Part shown: positions 11,701 to 19,748 of the stretch, piece after piece
Numbering within the stretch: the stretch's first letter is position 1
Layout: the number at the start of each line of letters is the position of its first letter
IMG/VR virus record: IMGVR_UViG_3300032287_001270
Location: 1-44,455 of that record
Reading direction: 5' to 3' (one strand)
Length of the DNA: 44,455 bases
DNA from: a virus
Position numbers and translations under genes: made by a program
The notes under the pieces: generated by a model
Told to the model about the DNA's origin: nothing
What the model saw: the letters and a program-made list of their open reading frames with translations, nothing else
Databases searched by the model: none

Positions 11701-14700
11701 TTATGCCGGTATTTCTCCACATACCATGTTCAAAGATTCTATTGAAAGCCAAATAAAAGATCTGCAAGAGTTGCGCAAAGACTCAAACATGCAAGATGTG
11801 GGTTTTGGTATTCAGACGGACAAAGAGTTTAAAGACACTGTCGAAAAGCTCAAAGCATTTGCAAAAGATGCGGGGTCGTACATAGATGCGCCTTTTGATA
11901 AACCTTTGTATAAAGGTGAACAATCATATAGTTTGTACGACACAAACCCCGCAGCGCACAGTGCTTTAACAAAGTTTGAAATGGTTTTGGCAAAAGATGA
12001 AACGCCATCTTTTAAAGAAATAATTGCAGAAGTAAAAGCGGATGCCGCAGACATAATGAAAGTGTTTGAAAGGGCTTCAGATAATCCAAGTAATAATTTT
12101 GTTTATGAGCGTTACAAACAAATCTACGAAGGTGTAGACAAGCTTAGCTTAGACAACTTTAAGTACCGCCTAGCATCTGGCCCACCTGTACCACAGCCTG
12201 TTGGTTACATGCTACGTACGTTGCACACACGTCCAGAGAACGAGTACATCCATTGGGACGGCCAAGCAGACAAACAACCAGCGGCTGTTAGAGATGTGTT
12301 CAAGCGTATCTACGATTCTTTAGACAGAACACAAAGACAAAACTTTGATCGTTCAATTGGCATCTCTCCAACTGACCGGCAGAATGGGCAACAGTTATAT
12401 GAAGCATTAAGCGCCGTCCTTGAAAAAGGTGGTATGCCTAGCGAACTCTCTGACCGATTTGCGTCTGAACTGTTGCACGCTGAAGGTGTTGCAGGTATTA
12501 AGTTTTTTGATAACCGTTCCAGAATTAAAAAAGAAGGTACGTTTAACTACGTTGACTTTGGCGACAAGGAAGAAGGTGCGCAAATCATTGCCACTGACAT
12601 CAGCCCCGTCAACGCCACAAAGCCCATGCAAAAAGGCGAGATGCTGTTCTCGCGTTCAGCAGAATACACTAACCCGGAGATTGCCAAGCGTAGCGGTTTT
12701 GTTGACAAGATTGTGGCCAAAGATAAAAGTTGGACGCAGAAGCTTAAAGCCAATTTGACTGGTCTGGCTTTTGAGACACAGCTTGTGGACAGGTTTGCAG
12801 GCTTCGAGCGTTTGGCCAAATACATGGAGCCGCTTAAAGGCACTCAGATGTTGTACTACCTGCGCATGTACGACCAGCGCATGAACTTTGTATCTCAGGC
12901 AGTCTCCAACGGCGCACCAGCAATCGTGGAGAAGACGCGCCCAGACGGACGTGTTGAGCGTGTGTTGGAAAGTAAAGAGAGCGCTAACATTAACAACGTG
13001 GTGCAGATTCTAAGAGACGCACAACCAATGGTTGGCAATGCAGAAGCCGTAAACACAATGTTTACCTTGTACATGGCGGCCATCCGCGCAGATAACAAAG
13101 GGTTGGCTTCACTAAACTTTGGTGAAGACGTTACGCAAGAATTGTTGAACGACACCATGTCCGCTATCAAGGCCACGCCCGGCTTAGAAGCTGTGTTTAA
13201 AAATGCACAAGCCGAGTACAACGAGTACAACCGCAACTTGATTGATTTTGTTGTCAGCACTGGCGCACTGTCCAAAGAAGTTGGTAAACGTTTGCTTAGA
13301 GAAAACGATTACATCCCGTTTTATCGTGAACGCAACGGCGTAGCCGAACTGTTAATTGGTGGTGAGTCCCCCATCCGTATTGGTAGTATTGCCGAACAGC
13401 CGTACCTGCATGAACTTGTTGGTGGCGACAGACCTATCCTTGACTTCATGACAAGCTCGGTGCAAAACACCAACCTGTTGATGGATATGGGTATGCGTAA
13501 CTTGGCCACCAAGAACGCGGTGTTTGAACTGGTGGACTTGAAGGCTGCTAAGTTTGTAAAGATGGCTGCTGGCCCTGACGTTGTTAAATTCCGCGATGAT
13601 GGCGCAGATCGTTACGCTGTGATTGCTACCGAGAAGGTCAAGATTGGTAACAAGGAGTTTGATACTGGCGTACCTGCTGACATACTTGTCAAAGGCATGG
13701 AGGGCATTCCAACACAGATGCCAGCAATGTTGCGCGTCATGGCTTTCCCAGCACAGGTATTACGCAAAGCTATTACCCTCAGCCCTTTGTACACAGCAAA
13801 GCAGTTGTTCCGTGACTCCTTGGCCGCGCCTATTCTTTCTGGCGCAGACTTTATGCCTGTCATTGGTGCGTTGAAAGAAATCAACTCCGCTACCAAAAAG
13901 ACTCTTGAACGCCGTGGTGTTACCGGAGGCCAGCAGTTTGTGGGGGGCGCTGAGGACTTGACCAAGATTCTGCGTGATGTGTCTGAAGGTAAGCCGGGCT
14001 GGATGACCGCGCTTGGCAAGCTTGAAGCTATGAGCATGGAGGCCGATGCTGCAACACGTCGTGCGCAGTACAACAGCTACGTTGAGCAAGGCCTGTCCGA
14101 GATGGAGGCAACACTGCTGGCGCTGGAGTCCATGAACTTTAACAAGCGCGGCGCGTCCCCCTCAGTGCATATGGCTAACTCGTTGATACCTTTCTTTAAT
14201 GCACAGATTCAAGGTTTGAACGTGTTGTACAAAGCGTCGATGGGTAAGATGCCGTTCAATGACCAGTTGCGTATTCGTGAAAAGATGCTGCGACGTGGAG
14301 CCTTTATGGCTGTGGCCAGCCTTGCCTATGCCGCATTGATGCAGGACGACGAAGCGTATAAGAACGCTAACCCTGACCAGAAATATGGCAACTGGTTTGT
14401 GCGAGTGCCGGGTCTGGACGAGCCTATCAAAGTACCTGTGCCTTTTGAAATTGGCTACATCTTCAAGGCGTTGCCTGAGGCAATACTTAACAGCATGGTC
14501 AACGAGAATGGTGGTGAGGAAGCAGTTAAAGCTTTCAAACAAATCTTGCTCCAGACAATCCCCGGCGGTTCGTCGTATGGCATCCCACAAATAATGAAAC
14601 CTGCCATCGAGGCAGGACTCGGCAAGTCGTTCTACACAGGTAGGGACATCCTGTCTGCGCGAGAGAAAGAACTGTTGCCCGAAGAGCAGTTCCGCACCAA

Positions 14701-15241
14701 CACATCTGAGTTGGCTAAAGTTATTGGTAAAACGCTGGGCATTTCCCCTATTGTGTTTGAGCAACTTGTCAGCGGTTACACCGGTGCAATGGGGTTGGCG
14801 TTCATGCACGCATTGAGTGTGGGCATACCCACAGGTGAGACTCCTGAGAAAGCCGTTAAGCGTTTGTCAGAATACCCAATCCTTGGCGGTGCGTTCCAGC
14901 CCAACGATGCTGGCGGCATAGTCAACAGCGTGTATGAGCGCATGAACGAGAACCTCAAAATTAAATCTACGTTCGACAAGCTGGTAGGAGAAGGCCGCAT
15001 GTCAGACGCCAAGGAGTTGCTCCAACGTCGCGGCAATGAGTACATGCAAGCCGAGTTGGCAAACAGTTTTAAAAACGACATGAACCAACTGACTCAGGCA
15101 GAACGTGCCATCAGCGCTTCAAAAATGTCACCGGAAGAAAAGCGTGCACAGCTTGACAAGATCAGGAAGATAAAGACCGCTGTTGCTCAAACTGTGAGAG
15201 ATGTTTCCGATAAAACCATACTCCTAGCATCCCCTTTCTGA
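5795..15241 (+). CDS. Giant polyvalent ejection-type protein (3148 aa)
   Basis: 3148 residues, about one fifth of the window. The N-terminus (LPDGRYVAIRDGETPEQA) resembles the start of many internal virion proteins. Residues ~60-270 are Gly/Ala-rich and hydrophobic (e.g. GYGLGIGAGAGT), suited to membrane interaction. Residues ~280-1500 are long charged helices. A zincin-like site HEVGVH lies at 1746-1751 with a downstream ELLAYAVEEA helix. From ~1870 to 2270 it matches the ADP-ribosyltransferase domain of phage polyvalent proteins: WHGTG at 1877, FGFGTY ending at Tyr1906, GIKFFDNRSR at 2234. Residues ~2630-2950 (NFNKRGASPS, PFFNAQIQG) resemble large polyvalent-protein-associated domain LPD38. 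Such proteins are thought to be packaged and injected with the DNA to counter host functions. Domain names are from memory, not from a search. Confidence 0.75.
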   Translation: MPQAVPLPDGRYVAIRDGETPEQAYARAQQMYPEAFAQKQAAAPTATTFGGQTKEFFKGLVPGAIGLVEQAGTGISALLPEEQEKATQKYIKETAAAAKAPFAAAPGYEDTVGRKFGEAAGSIAPFLATGPFGLAGRVAGYGLGIGAGAGTQVEKSAAEGATEGQQTAATALGAVVGASEMFAPARILKRLGEPVIEGATSYVKRALMAGGEEAAQEAASQAAQNIITKGIYKPEQQIIEQVGESAAYGGAVGALAQGLLDLAIGRRAPKPVLTDEVKQAREEAAVQAEQEKARLNSPEYAQGLFQQTQDLEAQRRALKAQLIPIKKGESPETDYANNREINRQIEALNKELKPLADEYVRVKPILKQAAEQERVAKLTPQEYALGIEPEQVAPQAQAEPRMYYDQEVVPPQEPKAEDAAERYAAESVQLANDQRLASEKGPNDAVADYVSYLMRNPNLAEEIEKSRMQLPGLPTGVRSAAVLDALKLQLAPMRKQKAAAEKASFEQEMGTRQTAFGATKPEKESSYVQAFTSYMDDIKSQRDDVGDDMFFKYIVDPKLEKISEGKPPVIAVNPQLMPFAQPKQAERTRTKINELIDQVDTAQEERDAALRSNNRDAATAAFERGNQALEQLNSLVVETPAGELTKGRFPSAKTSPQANIYAQEVLRVRNEQNTALNTIEDKLDRLRRGDALGKENVEPGKGVAAATPNVLAKQAEEARGKYISAVLEEAAIHRRVAGKPALTYAEAIKASSRIHDVVGEWLSRARAVPKKPEFEEVIVQPAQMRANKIIRGAVTKRVLKTRDLSTIPLNDFARLSDKEVKHFKAQIAKVVDGLSEMPSQVSRETPILKQQFASTEAQKVAEARGETAKTLAGELRRRTEFVRNLMAKPPLKPLTEETRKALNLKLLDRAVDIMDSGKASRGLLDAVEPIVTNLAEGREILPQDIRALDDAIKLYESTAQEGEIAGEGAAGQGQLFPETRKDIGYIRATPANFAKSPQIKPVWEALEQARKLKAKIEANQKARSARDKQGMVQIKALQDQIDAIKNNMKFFLTKSGDFNLGLYTNVDIAKMFVPYPEAGVTKEDKALMDQYLAVVRNIFNQNYNPSIKQTLEQSLESNSRLARKIYQGLSAVFKPEQITYVYDKLLPDFNKNIRPEYLIRLKEAQQAVALGQRLESANNRLVEFMQDSNAVVRKQAEESYKLTEPLLDKLKLIKQSLRGAALLSDGERAALASETKLAAQRTAYKDAMAKAMGKARQRLSDTLGELLDPEIERARRALKAAKTRLATVESQIEAATKEMTEGTGQAPNLISNLQKVQGLVESIESAETELNELQELRFDEIENDVVVTEAMLDKDLKTEREYLEILERQLADMRKEPLTAVELGERGKLGKLKYPFSAQRVESQVKAQQAAVDEAEKRANEFQKDVQVWWPKVTAAFKKEGVKLKDLPGAVFEKGRKVAEINTPEQRRLDELRDKGMQAAKEVDEAAVLQAVKDKQIQLFDDEIFDARGEVQSFMGPENMDQLADIMADPKTTNIKRVQATLKLGAMQKLASLEAQKEVFLTGKPAKAPKAATVPSTTALAAAKPFRTGSGVAKAFTPAEMDEMARADIRDANELAKKILGTKAPQLKEPSKRKQGKMPDPNMGLFDDFEFSRGTPVKGLTKAELEAELTAGMGEPITGRKVEKQIADKLAVYENLDEYLNQFKDATRQKLESQIPADAKGFVQNGKAVLFANNIGKGHGLGVLLHEVGVHLGFRNFFNEGQYNALVKTIKNWANKTEDSMEARVGKAAMRRVEAAETPENQIDDELLAYAVEEAMQMGVEPVGVKGGNAVKNWLKMVVDAFKKALEKFGITTSNLTAGDLVNFAYGAAHLELKGTWHGTGVKFDEFDHAYMSSGEGHQAFGFGTYRAQRFGTADYYRDVAQGVQLKNWLERPDVKAWRASQRPELVRKAPDVVPDWMLENAIEEAANAYAGISPHTMFKDSIESQIKDLQELRKDSNMQDVGFGIQTDKEFKDTVEKLKAFAKDAGSYIDAPFDKPLYKGEQSYSLYDTNPAAHSALTKFEMVLAKDETPSFKEIIAEVKADAADIMKVFERASDNPSNNFVYERYKQIYEGVDKLSLDNFKYRLASGPPVPQPVGYMLRTLHTRPENEYIHWDGQADKQPAAVRDVFKRIYDSLDRTQRQNFDRSIGISPTDRQNGQQLYEALSAVLEKGGMPSELSDRFASELLHAEGVAGIKFFDNRSRIKKEGTFNYVDFGDKEEGAQIIATDISPVNATKPMQKGEMLFSRSAEYTNPEIAKRSGFVDKIVAKDKSWTQKLKANLTGLAFETQLVDRFAGFERLAKYMEPLKGTQMLYYLRMYDQRMNFVSQAVSNGAPAIVEKTRPDGRVERVLESKESANINNVVQILRDAQPMVGNAEAVNTMFTLYMAAIRADNKGLASLNFGEDVTQELLNDTMSAIKATPGLEAVFKNAQAEYNEYNRNLIDFVVSTGALSKEVGKRLLRENDYIPFYRERNGVAELLIGGESPIRIGSIAEQPYLHELVGGDRPILDFMTSSVQNTNLLMDMGMRNLATKNAVFELVDLKAAKFVKMAAGPDVVKFRDDGADRYAVIATEKVKIGNKEFDTGVPADILVKGMEGIPTQMPAMLRVMAFPAQVLRKAITLSPLYTAKQLFRDSLAAPILSGADFMPVIGALKEINSATKKTLERRGVTGGQQFVGGAEDLTKILRDVSEGKPGWMTALGKLEAMSMEADAATRRAQYNSYVEQGLSEMEATLLALESMNFNKRGASPSVHMANSLIPFFNAQIQGLNVLYKASMGKMPFNDQLRIREKMLRRGAFMAVASLAYAALMQDDEAYKNANPDQKYGNWFVRVPGLDEPIKVPVPFEIGYIFKALPEAILNSMVNENGGEEAVKAFKQILLQTIPGGSSYGIPQIMKPAIEAGLGKSFYTGRDILSAREKELLPEEQFRTNTSELAKVIGKTLGISPIVFEQLVSGYTGAMGLAFMHALSVGIPTGETPEKAVKRLSEYPILGGAFQPNDAGGIVNSVYERMNENLKIKSTFDKLVGEGRMSDAKELLQRRGNEYMQAELANSFKNDMNQLTQAERAISASKMSPEEKRAQLDKIRKIKTAVAQTVRDVSDKTILLASPF

Positions 15242-15380
15242 CACCAATCAAAGCTTGAGTGCGGAACTTAAAAGGAACGGCGGCGCGTAGCCCCCGTTCC
15301 TTTATCTCTGCAACATTCAGCCCGGGCACAAAGAACCCCTCGCCCGGCTCAAGCTTCTCCCACGGATACGTTATTACCAT
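15162..15380 (-). CDS. Small conserved phage protein at convergent junction
   Basis: 72 residues from the ATG at 15380, preceded by GAGGAAG 9-10 nt upstream; a TTG at 15398 in the same frame is a weaker alternative. The sequence looks like a compact real protein: YPWEKLEPGEGFFVP, then EIKERGLRAA and GMLGVWFYRK. A W..L..G.GFFVP start and a G.WFYR end recur in small phage proteins I recall, with no known function. Its 5' end overlaps the last 32 bases of the primase-helicase gene. Its 3' end is antisense to the last 80 bases of the giant virion gene. It could be spurious, but its composition argues otherwise. Confidence 0.6.
   Translation of the reverse strand: MVITYPWEKLEPGEGFFVPGLNVAEIKERGLRAAVPFKFRTQALIGVRKGMLGVWFYRKHLSQFEQQRSLSS
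15271..15303 (+). terminator. Hairpin between convergent operons
   Basis: A perfect 10-bp stem (AAAGGAACGG / CCGTTCCTTT) with a 13-base loop lies 30 nt after the stop of the giant gene. A/T pairs at the stem base give U-rich ends on both strands, so it could end transcription both ways, although no separate long U-run follows. On the minus strand it lies inside the small 15162-15380 gene. Confidence 0.55.
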
Positions 15381-18267
15381 TGAAGTGTTCTTCCTCAAAC
15401 GTGATGTGCATTGCGTTGACTCTCATAACAGGGCCGTTGGTTTTGCCGAGCATGTCTTTCTTGGTGTACTTTACGCGGAACATCTTCTCCATCTGCTTCT
15501 TGAACTCGTCATAGCTAAAGCTCATGCTGACACAATGCTTCTTGAGTAGCTGTTCCTCGATGTAGTACTCCCTGAACCCATCAGCAAGCGTGCCATGCTC
15601 CACACGCCCCAACACCTTAGACCTTGTGAGCGATTTGTCCACCGACTCACCATCTCCCCACGCAGCCAGCAATCGACCATCTGCTTTCTTGATGATGATA
15701 AAGCTGCCGTAGTTGTCGCCGGTATAAGCATTGAGTACGTCCTCGGCGGTGCGCACACTGCCACGAATGATGCCGCGTGCTTTGTCCACAACAAGTTTCA
15801 AAGCGTTGATAACTTTCTGTACTTCCACATCAATGATATTGGCGTAGTCCCTGCGCAGGAGAATGGCAGACGCAACAATCACAGTACAGCCAGCGTGCCA
15901 GTAGCGCTCGTCGTCATCAAAGTTCATGACCTTTTTCAAGTGCGCGTGCGTCTTGGCAACGACTTCCTGAGCAACATCTTGGTGCTTGGTCAGCCATCTC
16001 ACCCACGCCTCACCGGCTACGCCGTAGTGACGCTTCATGTCCAGCAGGACTTCACGCTCCCTAGGAGTCCACGACAGCTTGATGTTTGGGTTCCACTCCA
16101 GCATACGCAGAAGCTCGCCGTTTGAACTGAACTTCCTTGCGCCAGCCATGTAGTCGGTCAGGCTTTCGTTGGAGGTCATGGTGCAGGTGGTTTTCCAAGA
16201 CGTGTTGTTGAGACGCTCCTTGTTGGCTCCCGCCTCCATACGCTCCTTGCCCTGCGCTTCAGCAAAGTCAAAGATGAACACTGGTGCCCATTCCATGTTG
16301 GCACGTTGGGTGTTGGTGATCTCGTCTACAAGCAAAGGCATACTGTTGAGCAAGCCAGCGCGTTGTTGCATGGCTACTGGGGATGTGCCTTTGCCTGTCC
16401 TATACCTCAGGGGGTGACCCCATACACCAGCCTTGGCGCTCAGCACCAGCGACTTACCAGTACCAGACTCGCGGGAACCAATGTGCCACACAAAACCCTC
16501 GTACTCGGTGAACCGCATCAAGGATGCACCAAATGAGTCTAGACACACAGCCAGCGCTGTCTCCATGTTGGGCTTGTCCACAAAGATGGTCTGCCACATC
16601 TTCTTCCACGTCTGCAAGTCACCGTCGCTGTTGGTGTTGCGGTTGATGTTCTCCAGACCGGGCATGGGGATGCGTGTCTCTCTGCCGTCACTGGTGAACA
16701 CACGGTTGTTGTAGACGAAGCTGTCGTCTTCCTGCCAACCACATTGATAGGGCACAACGATGGGCTTCTTGGCCTGCGATGCCTCACCCACACAAGCACG
16801 CACATACTCATAAAGCTGTTTGTCGTAGCCTGCAAAGGTGGACACGATGTTTTGACTGGCAAGCCACTTGAGCGTCTCGTCCCTACTGACAATAGATTTC
16901 TGCGGGAAGTTCAGCGTCAGCACACCCTCGGGACGCACAGCGGCCATGTGAACCAAATGTTCGTTCTCCATCTTGAGCAGATCAACCACAAACAAGTCGT
17001 AGGGAACAAGCTGGATGGTCTTCTTGCTTTTCTTGCCCTCCTCGTCTGCTTCCTCCTTAACAAAGTACACACCGCCGTTCTCGCCATAGCTGTATCCCCT
17101 TGGTGGAAGTGGGCGTCTTACTGCGGGTATGTTGTCGGGGTCGTCGCTCTCCTCGCTCTCGTCCAGCGCAAAGAACTCCTCCTCAACAAACTCCTCGCTG
17201 ACAGTCGACAGAGGGATTACTTTCTCTGTGTTGTCTGCCTTGAGTTCCCGCCCCAGTATCAATGGGTTGGTGATCTTGCCCCAGTGTGGACAACCTGTGC
17301 ATATCCCGGGATTGAGTGAGTCCATCGCCACGCAGGAGTACGGCCCTTTGATCTCAGCCAACTTTTGTTGCATCCGATCTAGCGGGTATGGGTGCATCTC
17401 TGACAACCACACCGCCTTTTCATCGCCGTCATTGCAGACCTTGGCCCAAGAAAGCAGACCACGCCATACAGGTTCCTTGCCGTCATCCTGCGCCGTGTTG
17501 AGATAGTCCACGACCTGACCGCACTTCGACTCAAAACTGGCAAACAGCGTGGTGCTGTTCTCAATGAGCTTGACTTGCGCCTTGGTCATTGCTTTTGAGG
17601 GACGTGCGCCGGGCAGGGAAAGTGTCTCGACCCTTTGTATTGGACTAGTTTTTTCAACAAGGTGTTTGTCGATGAGCGCCGCAATGTCTTCAAACTTAAA
17701 GATGTCGCCCTCGGCCAGCAGTTTCACTGGCATCGGCTTGCTGTACTTCTTCTTGTGATTGAAAGTTTCTGGGAAGCGCATCACCCTTGCGGAGTCAGCC
17801 GTCACCGACATGTCGATAGACATCTTCTCCTGCGCACACAGACGTTTCAAGTTTTCAGCAACAGGTTTCCAAACATCAGTTGGCAGTTCTTCTGTCAGAG
17901 GCCAGTAACAATGTATTCCACCACCTGAAGACACAATCCACGGCTTGCCCAGTTCAGACAAACCAACCTTCTCCATAAAGGCATCCAATGCAAGGGCGGC
18001 GGCTTTCTTAGACTCGTACCCATCCATGTCGATGAAGAACGCTTTGATCTTCAGCGTGTTCTCTGCCGTGCGCTTACCTGCCTTTGCAAAGGTGGATAAA
18101 GCAAAGAAAATGTTGTAGTCGGCTTTGTTCCAGCGGTCTACATAGGGTAGTAAGTCCTCAAGTTTTTCAACAAAGGCGTGTTCTCTCTTTTTGGTTAATT
18201 CGACCGCGCAGTAGTACCCCGTACCCGGAGACGGAAGAACCACCGCTAGAAATTCAAGCGGAGTCAT
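15349..18267 (-). CDS. AEP-type primase fused to DUF927-like helicase
   Basis: 972 residues, SD AAAGGACAG before ATG. The N-terminal third carries archaeo-eukaryotic-type primase features: FFIDMDG (77-83), SSGGGIHCYW (113-122) and DSARVMRFPETFNHK (158-172), giving the acidic pair, the SxxGxH-like element and the late basic motif. A small Cys/His segment lies near 312-329 (C..GICTGCPHWG). The C-terminal half is a P-loop ATPase with Walker A GSRESGTGKS (597-606) and Walker B LLVDEIT (645-651), arranged as in DUF927-type helicases. The protein should prime and unwind DNA at the phage fork and may act at the origin. It is the last large gene of the leftward block and sits with the ssDNA-binding, polymerase and nuclease genes. 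Confidence 0.85.
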   Translation of the reverse strand: MTPLEFLAVVLPSPGTGYYCAVELTKKREHAFVEKLEDLLPYVDRWNKADYNIFFALSTFAKAGKRTAENTLKIKAFFIDMDGYESKKAAALALDAFMEKVGLSELGKPWIVSSGGGIHCYWPLTEELPTDVWKPVAENLKRLCAQEKMSIDMSVTADSARVMRFPETFNHKKKYSKPMPVKLLAEGDIFKFEDIAALIDKHLVEKTSPIQRVETLSLPGARPSKAMTKAQVKLIENSTTLFASFESKCGQVVDYLNTAQDDGKEPVWRGLLSWAKVCNDGDEKAVWLSEMHPYPLDRMQQKLAEIKGPYSCVAMDSLNPGICTGCPHWGKITNPLILGRELKADNTEKVIPLSTVSEEFVEEEFFALDESEESDDPDNIPAVRRPLPPRGYSYGENGGVYFVKEEADEEGKKSKKTIQLVPYDLFVVDLLKMENEHLVHMAAVRPEGVLTLNFPQKSIVSRDETLKWLASQNIVSTFAGYDKQLYEYVRACVGEASQAKKPIVVPYQCGWQEDDSFVYNNRVFTSDGRETRIPMPGLENINRNTNSDGDLQTWKKMWQTIFVDKPNMETALAVCLDSFGASLMRFTEYEGFVWHIGSRESGTGKSLVLSAKAGVWGHPLRYRTGKGTSPVAMQQRAGLLNSMPLLVDEITNTQRANMEWAPVFIFDFAEAQGKERMEAGANKERLNNTSWKTTCTMTSNESLTDYMAGARKFSSNGELLRMLEWNPNIKLSWTPREREVLLDMKRHYGVAGEAWVRWLTKHQDVAQEVVAKTHAHLKKVMNFDDDERYWHAGCTVIVASAILLRRDYANIIDVEVQKVINALKLVVDKARGIIRGSVRTAEDVLNAYTGDNYGSFIIIKKADGRLLAAWGDGESVDKSLTRSKVLGRVEHGTLADGFREYYIEEQLLKKHCVSMSFSYDEFKKQMEKMFRVKYTKKDMLGKTNGPVMRVNAMHITFEEEHFNGNNVSVGEA

Positions 18268-18281
18268 ATCTGTCCTTTGGG

Positions 18282-18491
18282 TTATTTGAAGTCGTCTGTC
18301 GCGTGGTCTATGCCTTGCTTAAAGCCATCCTCAAAGCCGTCGTGAAAAGACTTCTCTTTGCTGTCAATAAGTTCAGCTGTGCGTTCCACAAGCACCTCAA
18401 TCCAATCAGGGGTAACTTTGTCGAAACCCATGATGTAGATATAGCGCAGAAGTTCGTTGTTACTCAGTTGTCGAGGCTGAATGCTTTGCAT
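18282..18491 (-). CDS. Small hypothetical protein
   Basis: 69 residues from the ATG at 18491, chosen because GGAG lies 6 nt upstream; the in-frame TTG at 18503 is less likely. It overlaps the 3' end of the HTH gene by 28 bases and ends 14 nt before the primase-helicase start. The sequence is acidic and mostly helical, with LIDSKEKSFHDGFEDGF near the C-terminus. I do not recognise it. Its place suggests co-translation with its neighbours. Confidence 0.6.
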   Translation of the reverse strand: MQSIQPRQLSNNELLRYIYIMGFDKVTPDWIEVLVERTAELIDSKEKSFHDGFEDGFKQGIDHATDDFK

Positions 18492-18742
18492 GTTTTTCTC
18501 CAAGCCTCGTCGGCGCTACTAGATGTTTGCAGGATTTTAAGAAGCGAACTGACAACAGGCCGGTACGCTACGAAGACTTCACCACCACCGAACCAGTTGT
18601 AAACAGACTGCCGTGAAGCGCCTGTTGCCTTGGCTATTTTGATGACTGGGAAATTGTGATGGACAGCCCAGCGCCCGAGTTGGTTGCCCAACGTCTTTGG
18701 CGCTTTCATGACCATGTTGATTGTTTGATTTGAGTAAGCCAT
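18464..18742 (-). CDS. HTH (Cro/XRE-like) DNA-binding protein
   Basis: 92 residues. Residues ~15-55 form a helix-turn-helix of lambda-Cro/XRE type: GNQLGRWAVHH, then VIKIAKATGASRQSVYNWF, the second helix pair being a classic recognition-helix pattern. There is no extra domain. It could act as a phage transcription regulator, for example at the palindromic elements near 34-37 kb, but nothing in the sequence proves this. No SD is visible before the ATG; the upstream bases form a GC-rich hairpin, so translation may depend on coupling or on another start. Confidence 0.7.
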   Translation of the reverse strand: MAYSNQTINMVMKAPKTLGNQLGRWAVHHNFPVIKIAKATGASRQSVYNWFGGGEVFVAYRPVVSSLLKILQTSSSADEAWRKTCKAFSLDN

Positions 18743-18749
18743 TTTGATA

Positions 18750-18763
18750 GGGGCTTGCGCCCC
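18750..18763 (-). other. GC-rich hairpin with GCAA tetraloop
   Basis: On the minus strand GGGGC-GCAA-GCCCC folds to a 5-bp stem closed by a GNRA-type loop. It lies 9 nt after the stop of the ssDNA-binding-like gene and 7 nt before the HTH gene start. No U-run follows. It may reduce read-through or hide the HTH start; this is inference. Confidence 0.4.
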
Positions 18764-18772
18764 ACCCCTTTC

Positions 18773-19732
18773 TTACTCGTCCCAATCGTCAACCATTGCC
18801 GCCAAGGATGACTTCTTGGCAGGCACGGCACTAGGCTTCTTCTCTTCCTTGCGGACAGTAGGCTCTTCACCGTCGTCCTCGGCAACAGGCTCGGCCTTGG
18901 CTTTCTTAGCCTTGGGTGCGGGTGCTGGCGTTTCTTCTTCCTCTTCTTCAACCACCTTGGCAGTTGGACGCTTGCCGCCAATAGCTAGGGGAGCCGCCAC
19001 GTTGTCCATCTTGGCAACAGACATGGTGATAGCTTTCTGAGCTTCGGGGCTCTGACCTTTCTCCACAATGTTGGGGTACTCGTCATCGTTCAACCAGCGC
19101 ATAGCTTTGAAGAACAGTTTGGGGGACTCTGACTTGGTATCAAACTTCAAGCGTGTCACAACCTCGCTGGGGTCAACAGGGTTGGGGGTCTGCGCCAACA
19201 AGAAGCGAGCGTAGGCTTGCAAGGGGCGGTTGTCGCCTTCTTCTTTACCAAAGATTGACTTGGCTGGCAGAGTCAATTGCAGGACATCTCCCTCCATGTC
19301 GTTGGCAAGAACAACAGCAACGCGTTGTTGATAGCGGCAAGCACGGCTGTTACCTTGACCTGAGCCAGCGACATTCTGTGAGCAGTCAGTACAGGTAGCA
19401 GCTTGCTTGTTGGATGCGTCAGCGCTTGGCTTCTCACCATCGGATGACCAACAGTCAGGCGCGTTGGCTTCGCCGTCATAGGACTTCATGTAGAACACAC
19501 GTCCAATTTTGGGAGCGGCGGCGACAATCACTACATCAAGGTAGCGTTCTTCGATAGCGGCAACTTCTTTGCCAGAGCTATACAAGCGGAACACGCCGCC
19601 TTTGATTGAGATGCGTTTGCCGCCATCACTACCGCCACTACCAGCGAGGGCTTTGGCTACAGCAGACAGACCTGTGCGGTTTTTTACAAATGCAGGAACC
19701 GCGTCCTGATTAAAAATGGTCACGTTACTCAC
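18773..19732 (-). CDS. Probable single-stranded DNA-binding protein
   Basis: 319 residues from the GTG at 19732. This start is chosen because AGGAGA lies 8 nt upstream and the resulting N-terminus (VSNVTIFNQDAVPAF) fits the family as I recall it; an ATG at 19780 lies inside the previous gene and lacks this SD. The body has four conserved-looking cysteines (CWSS, CTDC, CRYQQR), AVVLANDMEGDVLQL and KLFFKAMRWL. The C-terminal ~80 residues are low complexity (acidic, then Ala/Lys/Pro) and end MVDDWDE, an acidic tip like those by which SSB proteins recruit partners. Position next to helicase, primase and polymerase genes supports an ssDNA-binding or recombination role. The function is inferred. 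Confidence 0.6.
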   Translation of the reverse strand: MSNVTIFNQDAVPAFVKNRTGLSAVAKALAGSGGSDGGKRISIKGGVFRLYSSGKEVAAIEERYLDVVIVAAAPKIGRVFYMKSYDGEANAPDCWSSDGEKPSADASNKQAATCTDCSQNVAGSGQGNSRACRYQQRVAVVLANDMEGDVLQLTLPAKSIFGKEEGDNRPLQAYARFLLAQTPNPVDPSEVVTRLKFDTKSESPKLFFKAMRWLNDDEYPNIVEKGQSPEAQKAITMSVAKMDNVAAPLAIGGKRPTAKVVEEEEEETPAPAPKAKKAKAEPVAEDDGEEPTVRKEEKKPSAVPAKKSSLAAMVDDWDE

Positions 19733-19748
19733 GTTATATTTCTCCTGA

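Noticed and set aside
14162-14809. Long minus-strand frame (215 codons) inside the giant gene
   Set aside because: It is antisense to clear coding sequence, rich in His, Cys and Gln as expected of a shadow frame, and has no domain or matched neighbour.
15595-17319. Several long plus-strand frames opposite the primase-helicase
   Set aside because: The minus-strand product has clear primase and Walker motifs over the same bases; the plus frames are not protein-like.
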